This document shows positions 1 to 11,514 of a stretch of 64,000 nucleotides of DNA, piece by piece. Each line of letters starts with the position of its first letter. The stretch's first letter is position 1. The DNA is from Monoplex corrugatus (taxonomy: Eukaryota; Mollusca; Gastropoda; Littorinimorpha; Ranellidae): positions 53,939,212 through 54,003,211 of the forward strand of contig JAPXFY010000026.1 in the NCBI GenBank assembly GCA_030674185.1, written 5' to 3'. Made by a program: the position numbers and the translations under genes. The notes under the pieces were generated by a model, which saw only the letters and a list, made by a program, of their open reading frames with translations, ran no database searches and was not told the origin of the DNA.

Positions 1-775
1 GGAGAAAGGGTAAGTCTCTCGTAACCTGTGTAGTGTGTGGAGAAAGGGTAAGTCTCTCGTAACCTGTGTAGTGTGTGGGGAAAGGGTAAGTCTCTCTTAA
101 CCTGTGTAGTATGTGTAGAAAGGGTAAGTCTCTTAACCTGTGTAATGTGTGGAGAAAGGGTAAGTCCCTTAACCTGTGTTGTGTGTGGAGAAAGGGTAAG
201 CCTCTTAACCTGTGTAGTGTGTGGAGCAGGGGTAAGTCTCTTAACCTGTGTTGTGTGTGGAGAAAGGGTAAGTCTCTCTTAACCTGTGTTGTGTGTGAAG
301 AAAGGGTAAGTCTCTTAACCTATGTTGTGTGTGGAGAAAGGGTAAGTCTCTTAACCTGTGTTGTGTGTGGAGAAAGGGTAAGTCTCTCTTAACCTGTGTT
401 GTGTGTGGAGAAAGGGTAAGTCTCTCTTGATCTGTGTCTCTCTTAACCTGTGTTGTGTGTGGAGAAAGGGTAAGTCTCTCTTAACCTGTGTAGTGTGTGG
501 AGAAAGGGTAAGTCTCTCTTAACCTATGTAGTGTGTGGAAAAAGGGTAAGTCTCTTAACCTGTGTTGTGTGTGGAGAAAGGGTAAGTCTCTCTTAACTTG
601 TGTGTGGAGAAAGGGTAAGTCTCTCTTAACTTGTGTTGTGTGTGGAGAAAGGGTGAGTCTCTCTTAACCTGTGTTGTGTGTGGAGAAAGGGTAAGTCTCT
701 TAACCTGTGTAGTGTGTGGAGCAAGGGTAAGTCTCTTAACCTGTGTTGTGTGTGGAGCAAGGGTAAGTCTGTGTT
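1..775. repeat. Minisatellite, 36-38 bp unit
   Basis: About 20 head-to-tail copies of a unit reading roughly GGAGAAAGGGTAAGTCTC followed by TTAACCTGTG and TTGTGTGT. Copies differ by CT-dinucleotide gain or loss (CTCTTAA against CTTAA) and a few substitutions. The array runs off the left edge of the window, so its true length is unknown. Short open frames inside it repeat one peptide and are not genes. Confidence 0.95.
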
Positions 776-1165
776 ACCCTGTATCACGTATTTTTTCATT
801 TGTGTCACTTTTTCTCCAAACCTTTTTAATGTATTTTTGGAACAAATCAAGGCATTTGCAAAACATTGCCAGCAAAGCGTAGCAGCATTTGCAACATACT
901 AAGACATAAATTACACATAAGTGCCAAAAAATATAACCATATTTATAATAGCACGTACATATATTGCATAAATCATACTTTTCTGTATTAACCGAGAAAA
1001 TATGAACAGACAAATAGAAGCATAAACCGCTAGATTAGTGAGAAATCAGACAACTGTTAAGTTTGTCTCATGTACAACAACAATATGCTTGTTATAAAAA
1101 GGAGGAAAGAATGTCAAGTTTCGGCTGTAACTAAAGGTAAAGATGGCAGCTGTTTTATTTCAAAG
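776..1165. other. Unique AT-rich spacer, no gene seen
   Basis: Non-repetitive sequence between two minisatellites. No exon with convincing splice sites, RNA gene or transposon end was recognised. Confidence 0.5.
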
Positions 1166-1169
1166 GCTT

Positions 1170-1600
1170 GCAGTACCACGTCTGTTCTGGCAGGCTAAAG
1201 AGATCTGTTCTGGCGGGTTAAAGAGATCTGTTCTGGCGGGTTAAAGAGATCTGTTCTGGCAGGCTAAAGAGATCTGTTTTTGGCAGGTTAAAGAGATCTA
1301 TTTTGGTGGGCTGCAGAGATCTCTTCCGACAGACAGGCTAAAGAGATCTCTTCTGGCGAGCTAAACAGACCTCTTCTGGCAGGCTAAAGATATCTTTTAT
1401 GGTGGGCTAAAGAGATCTCTCCTGGTGGACTAAAGAGATTTGGCAGGCTAAAGAGATCTGTTCTGGCAGGCTAAAGAGATATGTTATGGCAGGCTAAAAA
1501 TATCTGTTCTGGCGGGTTAAAGAGATGTGTTCTGGCAGCCTAAAGAGATCTCTTCTGGCAGGCTACAGAGATATGTTCAGGCAGGCTAAAGAGATCCAGC
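1170..1600. repeat. Minisatellite, 23 bp unit, diverged
   Basis: About 18 degenerate copies of a unit like GGCAGGCTAAAGAGATCTG plus TTCT. Many copies keep the AGATCT (BglII-type) palindrome. Copies differ by substitutions and small indels, so the array looks older than the neighbouring 46-bp array. Confidence 0.9.
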
Positions 1601-1687
1601 TGCTTTGCAACAGAGACACAAGTACTGCAAAAGAGAATACCAGGCAAGACTCCCAGGACAGGTTGTGGAGTTCTTACGTTCTCCTTT

Positions 1688-2432
1688 GAAATCCCACCCT
1701 GGGAAGACAGAACGGAAAGAGTGACAGTCCCTACAACAGTTACCCTGGGAAGACAGAACAGAAAGAGTGACAGTCCATACAACAGTTACCCTGGGAAGAC
1801 AGAACGGAAAGAGTGACAGTCCCTACAACAGTTACCCTGGGAAGACAGAACGGAAAGAGTGACAGTCCCTACAACAGTTACCTTGGGAAGACAGAACAGA
1901 AAGAGTGACAGTCCCTACAACAGTTACCCTGGGAAGACAGAACGGAAAGAGTGACAGTCCCTTCAACAGTTACCCTGGGAAGACAGAACAGAAAGAGTGA
2001 CAGTCCCTACAACAGTTACCCTGGGAAGACAGAACAGAAAGAGTGACAGTCCCTACAACAGTTACCCTGGGAAGACAGAACAGAAAGAGTGACAGTCCAT
2101 ACAACAGTTACCCTGGGAAGACAGAACGGAAAGAGTGACAGTCCCTACAACAGTTACCCTGGGAAGACAGAACGGAAAGAGTGACAGTCCATACAACAGT
2201 TACCCTGGGAAGACAGAACAGAAAGAGTGACAGTCCATACAACAGTTATCCTGGGAAGACAGAACAGAAAGAGTGACAGTCCATACAACAGTTACCCTGG
2301 GAAGACAGAACAGAAAGAGTGACAGTCCCTACAACAGTTACCCTGGGAAGACAGAACGGAAAGAGTGACAGTCCATACAACAGTTACCCTGGGAAGACAG
2401 AACAGAAAGAGTGACAGTCCATACCACAGTTC
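1688..2432. repeat. Minisatellite, 46 bp unit
   Basis: About 16 nearly identical copies of a 46-bp unit beginning CCCTGGGAAGACAGAAC, then GGAAAGAGTGACAGTCC and CTACAACAGTTA. Variation is limited to a few alternating sites (CGG/CAG, CCCTA/CCATA). High unit identity suggests recent expansion or gene conversion. Confidence 0.95.
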
Positions 2433-2454
2433 TTCACACCACAGCAAAAGATTA

Positions 2455-2715
2455 GGAGAGTAACAAAGCAAAGAAATCACTGATGCTTGTCATACAAGAC
2501 GTGTCTGTATCTCTCGGGGCTGGTTGACACCAGGATATATTATAATGGTAAGCGTAGAGTACAGCCCTGTCACGCAGTCTCAATCCTAGATGGAACTCGA
2601 TAGCATCATCATTTGACAGTACAAGCTGCAAGCTCACGGCTGGGTGCTTTGGCCTGTGGATTCTTTGCTGACAACAGCCAACTTTATCACAACTGGTTTG
2701 TAGGTGTAACCACAA
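2455..2715 (-). repeat. Diverged interspersed repeat, copy 1
   Basis: Read on the minus strand this stretch is similar to 60640-60770 on the plus strand. Shared blocks include TCCATCT(A/G)GGA(T/C)TGAGA, CAGGGCTGT(A/T)CTC and GGTGTCAACC followed by a cagacac block. It also has an 87-codon open frame on the minus strand, which I take as incidental. The family is not recognised; a SINE or old transposon fragment is most likely. Confidence 0.5.
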
Positions 2716-2832
2716 TTATTATTATTTGATAGTACAAGCTGCAGTGCAGGCATAGCTGGGTGACCACAAGAATGATTTGATTTTTTTTCATTGATTCAGA
2801 TACTTACTGATGGTGTTTTATTTATTTGACAG

Positions 2833-3029
2833 TACAAACTGGAGGCTCACTATTGGATACCCAAAGGGCTCAGACCTCGCCACTGGCTGCAGACATTCCT
2901 GGCCCTTCTTGTGGTGATCGGGTCACCCTTCGCAGCCTACGCTGTATGTCACTCCATGACGACGTCCTCCAACTACCTCAAGGTCCTAGTCATTGGCTTC
3001 ACCATCCTCCTCGAACTTTTCTTTATCAG
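2833..3029 (+). CDS. Internal exon of a membrane protein gene (two TM segments)
   Basis: The exon is bounded by a strong acceptor (TTATTTATTTGACAG) and a donor CAG|GTAGTG. It begins with TAC, in phase 0, and ends two bases into a codon. The 65 codons read Y-K-L-E-A-H-Y-W then a basic loop (RPRHW). A first hydrophobic helix follows (about residues 18-37, FLALLVVIGSPFAAYAV), then a short polar turn, then a second helix (KVLVIGFTILLELFFI) that continues into the next exon. AG at its end joins G at 5756 to make Arg, so the two exons splice in frame. The fold suggests the last two membrane spans of a multipass protein. I do not recognise the family. The upstream exons are outside the window or hidden. 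Its donor sits directly on a (GT)n run. Confidence 0.7.
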
Positions 3030-3030
3030 G

Positions 3031-3077
<47 letters not shown>

Positions 3078-3235
3078 GTGTGTCGTGTCGTGTGTGTCGT
3101 GTCGTGTCGTGTCGTGTCGTGTCGTGTCGTGTCGTGTCGTGTCGTGTCGTGTCGTGTCTGTCGTGTCGTGTCGTGTCGTGTCGTGTCGTGTCGTGTTGTG
3201 TTGTGTTGTGTTTGTGTGTGAGTGTGTGTTTGTGT
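3030..3235. repeat. (GT)n followed by (GTGTC)n microsatellite
   Basis: A GT dinucleotide run of about 45 bp leads into a pentanucleotide GTGTC array of about 110 bp and then degenerate GT. It starts at the 5' splice site of the preceding exon. Open frames in this tract are repeat artefacts. Confidence 0.95.
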
Positions 3236-4285
3236 GTACATGTGTGTTATTAACCCTTTTATCCACTGCTGTTAAGCAACGCATAATTATACTAATGTAG
3301 GTGTGGATTCTGGATTGTTGCAGGATTACTTGATATACTGTACCATGTGTGGTTGGATTTTGTTATTATTTATCAGTGACGGTATAGAAATAGACATTTT
3401 TACTCAAGAGAAAGGAACAGGATTGTTTTGGGTTGTTTTTTTCCCCCAAGTCAGATTTTATCGTTTTTATAGTATGCTTGATGTGGGATTATTAAGTGTG
3501 TGTGTGTGTGTCTGCATGCGTGTTTATGTGTAGGCGTGAGTGCATGTGTTTCTCAGTTTATTGTATTAAGTTTCAGTTCAGGTTTTAAATTACAGTTATA
3601 TTTCAATTTCAGACTCAGCCTGAGAGTGTGTGCTTTTCAGTTTGTTAAAGTTCAGTTCAAGTTTTAAAGTAGGCTCACTAGTGCTGTTAAGTCCTTTTCA
3701 TCATTTTTCAATTTCTAATTCGATCATTTCATTTTAACGGGTTTTGGAGTTTCATCCCTGATGTTGAGTTATGCGTATTGTTAATGTCAGTACAACTGTT
3801 ATGTTCATCTGACTAAATGTTTCATGATGATGGTTCGTTTTCAATGTTTGTATTCTCTATCAGTGTGTGTGTATCTGTTTTCTGCGTTTATCCATGCTGT
3901 TTAGTGTGCATGCACTTACCTGTGACTGTGTTACTGAATTTGATGAATGTGTGAGTGTGTGAGCCTGAATTTAGCATGTATTTCGTGAAGACAGTATTAC
4001 ATTTGTAGCTCTCTGAACGCACGCTTTTCATCAGTACAGCACAGCTGTTAAAATTCCGAACTACCAGCCATGATAATGGAGGTAGGCTCCTACTCATCTG
4101 GAAAGAGTTAGGCAGAGGCAAAAATGTAAAGCAGAAGCGAGATTGCAGTGGGAACTACACGATCGAGTGAACGAAGGACCAGAGAGATAAAGTTCGTGGT
4201 CATTTTCGCTCGAACAGAAAGCACCAAGCTGAAACAACCTGCTTGCTTGGTGATGTGGCCAAAAAAGAGGGAGAGGAAAAGCAGT
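3236..4285. other. Intronic AT-rich sequence, no feature recognised
   Basis: Part of the intron between the two membrane-protein exons. It contains short GT runs near 3495 and 3870 and nothing else I can name. Confidence 0.5.
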
Positions 4286-5400
4286 TATTTGTGACCTGGC
4301 AGTATTTGTGACCTGGCAAGTATTTGTGACCTGGGCAGTATTTGTGACCTGGGCAGTATTTGTGACCTGGCAGTATTTGTGACCTGGCAGTATTTGTGAC
4401 CTGGGCAGTATTTGTGACCTGGGCATTATTTGTGACCTGCCAGTATTTGTGACCTGGCAGTATTTGTGACCAGGCAGTATTTGTGACCTGGGCATTATTT
4501 GTGACCTGGCTGTCACCTGGCTGTATTTGTGACCTGGGCATTATTTGTGACCAGGGCATTATTTGTGACCTGGCTGTATTTGTGACCTGGGCATTATTTG
4601 TGACCAGGGCATTATTTGTGACCAGGGCATTATTTGTGACTGAGCATTATTTGTGACCTGGGCATTATTTGTGACCAGGGCATTATTTGTGACCAGGGCA
4701 TTATTTGTGACTGAGCATTATTTGTGACCTGGCATTATTTGTGACCTGGGCATTATTTGTGACCTGGGCATTATTTGTGACCTGGGCATTATTTGTGACC
4801 TGGCATTATTTGTGATCGGGCATTATTTGTGACCTGGGCATTACTTGTGACCGGGCAAGCATTATTTTGACCTGGCATTATTTGTGACCTGGGCATTGTT
4901 TGTGACCTGGCATTATTTGTGACCAGGCATTAGGCCTATTTGTGGCTGGGGCATTATTTGTGACCTGGGCATTATTTGTGACTGGGCATTATTTGTGACC
5001 TGGGCATTATTTGTGACTGGGCATTATTTGTGACCTGGGCATTATGTGTGACTGGGCATTATTTGTGACTGGGCATTATTTGTGACCAGGGCATTATTTG
5101 TGACTTGGGCACTGTTTGTGACCTGGGCATTGTTTGTGACCTGGGCATTATTTGTGACTTTGGCACTGTTTATGACATGGGCGTTGTTTGTGACCTGGGC
5201 ATTATTTGTGATGGGGGCATTAATTGTGACCTGGGCATTATTTGTGACCTGGGTATTATTTGTGACCTGGGCATTATTTGTGACCTGGGCATTATTTGTG
5301 ACTGAGCATTATTTGTGACCAGGCATTATTCATGACCTGGGCATTATTTGTGACCAGGCATTATTCATGACCTGGGCATTATTTGTGACCTGGGCATTAG
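4282..5400. repeat. Minisatellite, 18 bp unit, ~60 copies
   Basis: Units of GGGCATTATTTGTGACCT with variants (GACCAG, GACTGG, single-G deletions). Because 18 is a multiple of three, some stretches stay open and spell a repeating hexapeptide (VTWALF-like) at 5082-5318. This is a repeat property and there is no sign of a gene. The array lies inside the intron of the membrane-protein gene. Confidence 0.95.
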
Positions 5401-5499
5401 GGGAGGGCTACTTAGTACTGCCTGGAGTCGTCTTTGCACTGAGTTCTTGGTGATCTGGGGCAGGTCCAAGCCAAAACAGAGCAACCATGTGCCATATTG

Positions 5500-5689
5500 T
5501 TAACCCTTTGACTACTGCACTCTATCAACCAACTGCAAAAACTTATATTTGACTCCATCATCCAATCCATAGCTTCCTGCAGGAAGCTGGTGGATGGGGC
5601 GAGGGAGTCAAATGGTTAAGTTTTTGCTTTGCTAGCATGGTTAACAATGCAGGATGCTGGTGGGCAGGCTGCGGGAGTCAGAGGGTTAA
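5500..5689. mobile_element. piggyBac-like MITE, copy 1 (TTAA ... TTAA)
   Basis: A 190-bp element bounded by TTAA and with inverted ends TTAACCCTTTGAC / GAGTCAGAGGGTTAA. It has an internal palindrome around CTTCCTGCAGGAAG and a second imperfect arm. Copies of nearly the same length lie at 34002-34190 and 51345-51536. TTAA target duplications and a CCCTTT start are typical of piggyBac-type elements. There is no coding capacity. Confidence 0.75.
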
Positions 5690-5755
5690 GTCAGATATAC
5701 TAGAGTTTATTACGCGTTACGCTAAACGTGCTGTGTCGGGTATATGTGTGTGCAG

Positions 5756-6074
5756 GTTGTTTGTGCTCAACGTACGCTCCTCCTGTCAGCGGGTCAAGGT
5801 TGCTACCATGAAGATCGCAGGCAGTGTGGTGACACAGCATCCGCTTGACCACGCTATGCCACACAGTCCTCATGTCACGGTCACTGACGTTACCCTTACC
5901 GTCCATCAGGGCAGCCAAGGAAACACGCCAGTCTTGGCTCAAGATCAGGGGTCGCAGTGTACTCAAGATCAGAGTCTGGTCAGAGAGGAAGCTGTCCAAG
6001 TGCATATGACGGTGGTGTCAAGTGTGATGCGTAACCCAGTGTCCGTTACTGACCCCACTGTTCACTTGCCTTAA
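5756..6074 (+). CDS. Terminal coding exon of the membrane protein gene
   Basis: The exon follows acceptor TATATGTGTGTGCAG. Its first G completes the Arg codon split from 3029. It encodes the end of the second membrane helix (LFVLNV), a juxtamembrane basic stretch (SSCQRVKVATMK), then about 90 residues of polar tail rich in Val, Thr, Gln, Ser and His. The stop is TAA at 6072-6074. Together with 2833-3029 this is the C-terminal ~170 residues of a membrane protein. The tail has no motif I recognise. The length of the upstream part is unknown because the gene starts outside or undetected. Phase agreement and good splice sites on both sides are the main support. Confidence 0.7.
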
Positions 6075-6334
6075 TCCCAGGCTGTGGATTTCAACACATG
6101 GGCTTTGCGATCAAATCTTCTTGAGCAGAGACTCAACATGCATAACAATCTCAAAGATCAGCCAGCAACTGACTGGTTAAAACCAACACAGCGTATGTTG
6201 ATGTTATGGACGTCTGCTGTTCATTTTCTTCAGCAAATGCAAAACAGTACTTGAAATCTGAGTCAAATCAACTGCCAGTGTTCAAGCAAACACAAACCAG
6301 AAATATGTAAAAATATGATAATGCATATTTAGTC

Positions 6335-6392
6335 AATGAAACAAGACAGACATAAATTTTTGGCCAACTGGCCTTTGTCACTCACTCACCTG
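6335..6392 (-). mobile_element. Penelope-like element tail fragment
   Basis: Minus strand reads GTGACAAAGGCCAGTTGGCC then AAAAATTTATG and TCTGTCTTG. This is the conserved tail block also seen at 60459, 63330 and 18736-18775. Only about 60 bp survive, next to a decayed LINE. Confidence 0.6.
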
Positions 6393-7570
6393 TCGGTGTC
6401 ACTGGGTTCAGTGTCGGCCGCTGCACTCTGTAACATAGCAACTCTCCTCCAGATGGCTCTGTCTTTTGACTTTTGTGGACAATTTCTTGAATATCTAGGC
6501 CACTGATATCGGTTATGTTCTCAGTGTATGAGATTGGGGGTCTGCCTTTCTTCCTTTTCGCCTCTGTATTTCCTTGAAAAGTGGTTGCCATGAAGTAGGC
6601 CTATGTGTTCTTGCTATGTGACACTTGGCAATGTATTTTTGTCTTCCCTTGTTATGTCCACTGGTAATTTTCTGGTGGTATCAGGTTCTTCTGGGACACT
6701 TTCATAAGTTCTTCTATCTGTCCATTTGACACGTAGTAGTCTCTGATAAAACCACATCTCTGCTACCTGAGTTCTTTTGCAATCAGCTTTTCTGAGAATA
6801 CAGGCTTCGACCATTTTTTGATTTTCCATTCCAATTCATATTTTGATCTTTAGAGCAGGTTCCATCATCAGTCTTTACAGAACCAAGATACTTAAAATCT
6901 TTTAACAATTTCCAAAGGAACTTTATTGATTAAGATGTCTTGATTATTTTCAGTGTCTTTGCCTTTAATACGGAGCACTTTTTGTTTTCTTGGTATTCAA
7001 ATTTAGGTCAGCTGTATCCACCCTGTATAAAATTCTTTCATACCGGTAATGTTGTCTGCTATTAGCGCAGTATCACGGGCATAGTGCAGGTTTGTAAGTT
7101 TTTCCCCTCCTGTCTTTATATCCATGCCTTCTGTATCAGCATCTGTCATTACTTGTACTGTATAGATGTTAAAGAGATATGGTGAGAAGATACAACCTTG
7201 TCTAACTCCCTTGTGGATATCGAAAAATTTACATTTCCGACTTCCATCTAATTGTGGCCTTTTGGTCTTTGTCTAATGAGGCAATTAATGACATGAAATG
7301 TTTAGAAAAGCCCATTTTGACCATTGCATTGAATAGGTGGAGATGACTGACTTTAACAAATACTTTGACATAGTCTATGAAGATGACAAATGCTTCTTCA
7401 TCAGTGCTTTTTATTTTCTCTCTGAGTATTAGTAACACAAATAACATGTCAGTTGTGCCTCTGTTGGATCTGTCGCCTGCCAAGCAGTCAGATAGTTCTT
7501 CTTTGTCAAGCATACACAAAAGAAGATAAAAACTGTGCAACAAATTCACAATTTTTTTCCAGCAGGACAA
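6393..7570 (-). pseudogene. Decayed non-LTR retrotransposon (RT and C-terminal part)
   Basis: Minus-strand translation across several broken frames shows RT landmarks in order. An FIDYVKVF motif (palm, normally F-x-D-x-x-K-A-F) lies near 7370. A GVRQGCIFSPYLFNIYT-like block lies near 7190. The catalytic YADD is read here as YARD near 7085. Further on are a GCEAW-type region, AEMWFYQRLLRVKWTDRRT near 6730 and a GRPPISY-type basic C-terminus near 6540. Frameshifts and stops divide it into at least four pieces, so it is dead. It resembles RTE/jockey-type LINE ORF2. Confidence 0.8.
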
Positions 7571-8385
7571 ACACCAGTAAAGTTAACCGCTCTGTTTATG
7601 TTTTGTCATAAATCATGTGAATTTGCTTCTTTATGATCTTTTATGTCCACTTGTCAAAAGCCATTTGGCTGAAAATCTATGCTCGGCTATTTGGTCCGAG
7701 ATCTCTTGGTATATGCAGGCTACATGGTGGTTTTTCGTTTGTTTTGATTGTACTTATTTCATGTAGCATAAATCTAACATAACATTGTTGATCAGATTAG
7801 GAGTTGTAGCTCTGGAGTTCTCAGTTTTTACTTTCTTACTTCAGGGGTGCCTGTATCTCCTTGCCTATTGTGTGTGTGTGCACTTGTGCATATGTATGCA
7901 CTATGCAGTTCATATTAATTAAGAGCAATACATGCTCCCACTCTGTGTCGCATGTGCACACGCATGTCTGACATGTCAGCTGTGTCATCCAACCAGTTGT
8001 TGGCTGATTTGTGATACAGATTCACAGTCGCAGTTTACCAAAAAAAAAGTACCATTGAGTACTTACCATTACTGTGTAAAAGTTCTACTCTGTGTTTAAG
8101 CATTACATTTGTTGTCAATGTTGGCGAGTGATACAAATGAAATACATTACAGCTGAGTAACACCTTTCATCCTGTGCCAGTAGTCCCCATATTTTGTACA
8201 TTCTAGTTTTTAAAACTGCTAAAGCCTGTACTGGCTGTCAGCAAGCCTATTTCTATGTAAACACAATATTTTCCAGTAGTGAATTTGTGTAGCAAAAATG
8301 TATTTGTTTTGCTGTTGTATGTCCTAAGTATCAAGACATGCGAGACAATTGCCAGCATCAAACTCAACAGCTGATTGATTATTTA
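7571..8385. other. Unique AT-rich spacer, no gene seen
   Basis: No exon, RNA gene or repeat end recognised. It contains a short CA/TG-rich stretch near 7870-7980. Confidence 0.45.
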
Positions 8386-8420
8386 CACACACACACATAC
8401 ATACATACACACACATATAT

Positions 8421-8473
<53 letters not shown>

Positions 8474-8575
8474 CCCACACACACATACATACACACAAAC
8501 ACATACATATAAGTATACATATACACACACACACATATAAGTCCATACACACATGCATGCGTATATATATCTACA
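8386..8575. repeat. (AC)n/(TA)n compound microsatellite
   Basis: ACAC/ATAC runs flank a (TA)n core of about 60 bp (8415-8466). Open frames on both strands here are low-complexity artefacts. Confidence 0.95.
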
Positions 8576-9340
8576 TAAACTTTTTTTTGCGTTCAAACAT
8601 TACTAGGCCTATTGATACTTCAAAAATTCATTTATCTTACTCGTTCCATTTGTTGGATCAATTTATGTCAGTGTGATGAATTGAAAGGTGCCTGATCATG
8701 AATTCAAACTGTGTATGCCATTATGTAGGGCCTACATCAAGCACATCCATCTACATGCACACGCACCCATATATTCACTCGGTCCACAAGCAAGCAACAC
8801 AATGTTAATTCAAGTGTGTGCATGTACGTTTTGTTTAAACTTATTTTAAAATCTGCTGCTTTTCTGTTTGTTCTACATGATACACTAAATATGCAAGATG
8901 TGAATGAATGTAGGCCTATAAGATGTAAACCAGTTTATGAAAAACTAAAAATGTGGAAAATGGAGTTGTTCTGTTTATTTTCATGTATTTGATAAATTTA
9001 TATATTTTCGTGTATTTGTTAACTTTTGTCGATAGACACTTGAAACAAACACTGACGCTCTTATTATTTCATCGGCACAAAAGAAATAAATGTTGGCTTG
9101 GAGGTATTCTACTTTGTTTTTGTTATCACTCAGCCACTGGATGGAGCACTTATGCAACTGTTCAAGCACCATGATGCCCTGTCGAGTCAAACTTGCATTC
9201 CCAAGACAAGTGTTTGACACTGTTGTATATACTGATTCCAGCAAGATGACCATTTTAGTTGGAATTTCTTTTAAAGACCACCAGTGGACAAAGAATATTG
9301 AGAGTCTGACAACTTTGACTACTCTATCAAACACTGTCCC
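8576..9340. other. Unique AT-rich spacer, no gene seen
   Basis: Short open frames occur on both strands around 8953-9334, but none has domain similarity I recognise or paired splice sites. Confidence 0.4.
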
Positions 9341-9344
9341 TCAT

Positions 9345-9762
9345 GGGGATGTCAGGGGCTCTTTCATTATAAATAGTATCCCCACCTTCTGGCCATTCTG
9401 TGCTAGAAATGCCCTCTTTTCTGTCACTCTCTTAATTTCTGCCTTTCTTCTTTGCTTTCTGTCATTTCTTCTTATCATTTTGTGCCTTGCTGCTCCATTC
9501 ACTTGTACGTGTTTCATAAAGTCTTATGTACTTTTTCTTAGGATTGATAATTGGGTACATGTATTAAGTGCATTTTAGGCTCTAGGGAGGTGAGATATGC
9601 GAAAGCAATTTTAGGTAATTTATGCCTGTTTTTATATATGTTTTGGTGCCCTTAGATATGCTTAAATTTGTATTCTGGTTTGTTTTTTAAATCCTCATGT
9701 GCGATAAATGGGACGAGTGGTCAATGCTGGGGGCATATCTTTAGATTATGTGCGCGAATGTT
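9345..9762 (+). mobile_element. ~520-bp retroposon family, copy A (truncated, inverted relative to B-D)
   Basis: Starts with GGGGCTCTTTCATTATAAATAG and continues through CCACCTTCTGGCCATTCTG, CTTATGTACTTTTTCTTAGG and CATGTATTAAGTGCATTTTAGG. The same order of blocks is found on the minus strand at 10884-11400, 14178-14700 and 15252-15777. This copy stops before the GCCCAGTCGACTGGGC-like terminal block. Short open frames are shared between copies but are not conserved as protein. Confidence 0.7.
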
Positions 9763-9850
9763 TTGGGTGTGTGTGGTGGCGTTTGATGAACTTGCATGTT
9801 TTGGGTGTATGGTGGTGTTTGCATGTCTTCTGGTTTTGATTTCTTTATAG

Positions 9851-10020
9851 GTGTTGAAGCAGGCCAACACACAGATGTGTCTCTCCCATCAGCCACTTCA
9901 TCACTGACCCTTGCCAGCCTTTGTACAGGTCCCACGTTGGGTTTGCTGGATCGTCTACCTTTGCACTGTGACTCAAAGTACACTAATTTTGACAGCTGGA
10001 TCAAAAGCTGTCCAGACTGA
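9851..10020 (+). CDS. Candidate terminal host exon, unidentified
   Basis: An acceptor-like TTGATTTCTTTATAG precedes a 56-codon open stretch starting GVEAGQHTDVSLPSATSS and ending in TGA at 10018-10020. An AATAAA follows at about 10331. Codon use looks less biased than in the surrounding DNA, and the region is not part of a repeat I can identify. No upstream exon with a matching phase was found, and no family is recognised. It could equally be a fortuitous frame. Confidence 0.2.
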
Positions 10021-10883
10021 TATGTTCTGAATATCAAGTGCGGCACAATGGAGTGTAATCTGGATCTATGAAAGGGGGGGGTTATTCCTGCACCTCACCA
10101 GTTGTGTATGGCACTTGGTGTACATGCCTGTGGAGTGCTTGCCTTCTTCATCATGGGACATATTTAAGTTATGACAAGGAGACAGTTCTTCATCTGCAAA
10201 CCTGATGCAAAGTTTCACTTGTAAAATTGTATCTTTTGTCTGTCTTTTGACTCACTCATCACACACACTACAAAGAGAATTCACACGCTGACAGTGTACA
10301 GAAAAAATATGATCTGATGTTGAAACTCAAATAAAACACCTGTGTCCTTCAACACACACAAAACACATATGACATGCAATCACTTATCAGATAAATGCCA
10401 CCACTAGTCCTGAGAAAGTTAAAGGGAAACAATAATCAAAATACAATGTAACTACGGACTACAGAATGACTCAAACACTGCATACACTCCAAACTGACAC
10501 ACTCACTGTGCTCTGTGACGGAGCTCACCACACATCTATACTTCACGAATTTTGCAATTTCACGCAAAAAGACTTCATCCAAAAATCAAACAAGCACAGT
10601 GTTAAAATACACAAAGTGGAAAAAAATCCTTACATGCGTATACATAAATCCACACACAACTGAAACAACCAAAGTGGTTGGTATCCAAAGTAGCACAATT
10701 AGAGCATCACATGACCAATTTCAAGAAAGTGCAAGTAATGTGCGCCTCAAGATCGGTGATGGAATGCCAGGAACCAGGTCAGGGCAAGGGGTCAACAGGT
10801 CACGGCAGCAGCTAAATAGCCTTCCTCATAGCACAAATGAACAGCCGTGAGACGACCTGACTTTTACTCATTCTCCATGCCAA

Positions 10884-11400
10884 TTGTTATTGTTGTTTAA
10901 AGCCCAGTCGACTGCGTAGAGCCATATCAGGGCTATAACCAGTTCAAAACTTCAACAGGAAAAAAAGAGAAAAGAAAATTAAGTAGGCCTACACACATTC
11001 AATGCATTCGCGCACATAATGCCTCCGGCGTTGACAACTCCATCCAATTTATCTCACAGGGATTTAAAAAACACACCTGAATACAAATTTAAGCATACCT
11101 AAGAACAGCTAAACAAAATCGGGCATAAATTATCTAACATTGCTTCCTCAAATCTCACTTCCCTAGAGCCTAAAATGCACTTAATACATGTACCCAATTA
11201 TCAATTGTAAGAAAAAGTACGGAAGACTTTATCGAACACATACAACTGAATGGACCAGCACGGCAGAAAATGACAGAAGAAATGACACAAAGCAAAGGAG
11301 CAAGGCAGAAACAAAGAGAGCAACACAAAAGAAATTTCAAGCACAAAATTTCCTTCTGGGGATACTATTTATACTGAAAGAGCCCCTAGCATCTTCACAG
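10884..11400 (-). mobile_element. ~520-bp retroposon family, copy B
   Basis: On the minus strand it starts at the GGGGCTCTTTCAGTATAAATAG block (11395-11370) and ends with the GTTATAGCCCTGATATGGCTC and GCAGTCGACTGGGCTTTAAA blocks, then AAC-rich sequence (10884). The terminal block resembles the 3' end of the I-clade-like LINE at 15910-17400, which suggests mobilisation by that LINE. Copy A lies in inverted orientation 1.1 kb upstream. Confidence 0.7.
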
Positions 11401-11514
11401 GGGGGGGTTCCATGCAAATGTTTACCAATAAAGTAGATAAAAACGTTGTGGAATTTCACCTCTTTTTTAAAATCATGCCCTAGGGAGATTCATCTAAGTA
11501 ACAAGTTATCTAGT

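Noticed and set aside
1688..2432. 46-bp array considered as a CRISPR array
   Set aside because: Units are contiguous copies without unique spacers, and the DNA is eukaryotic.
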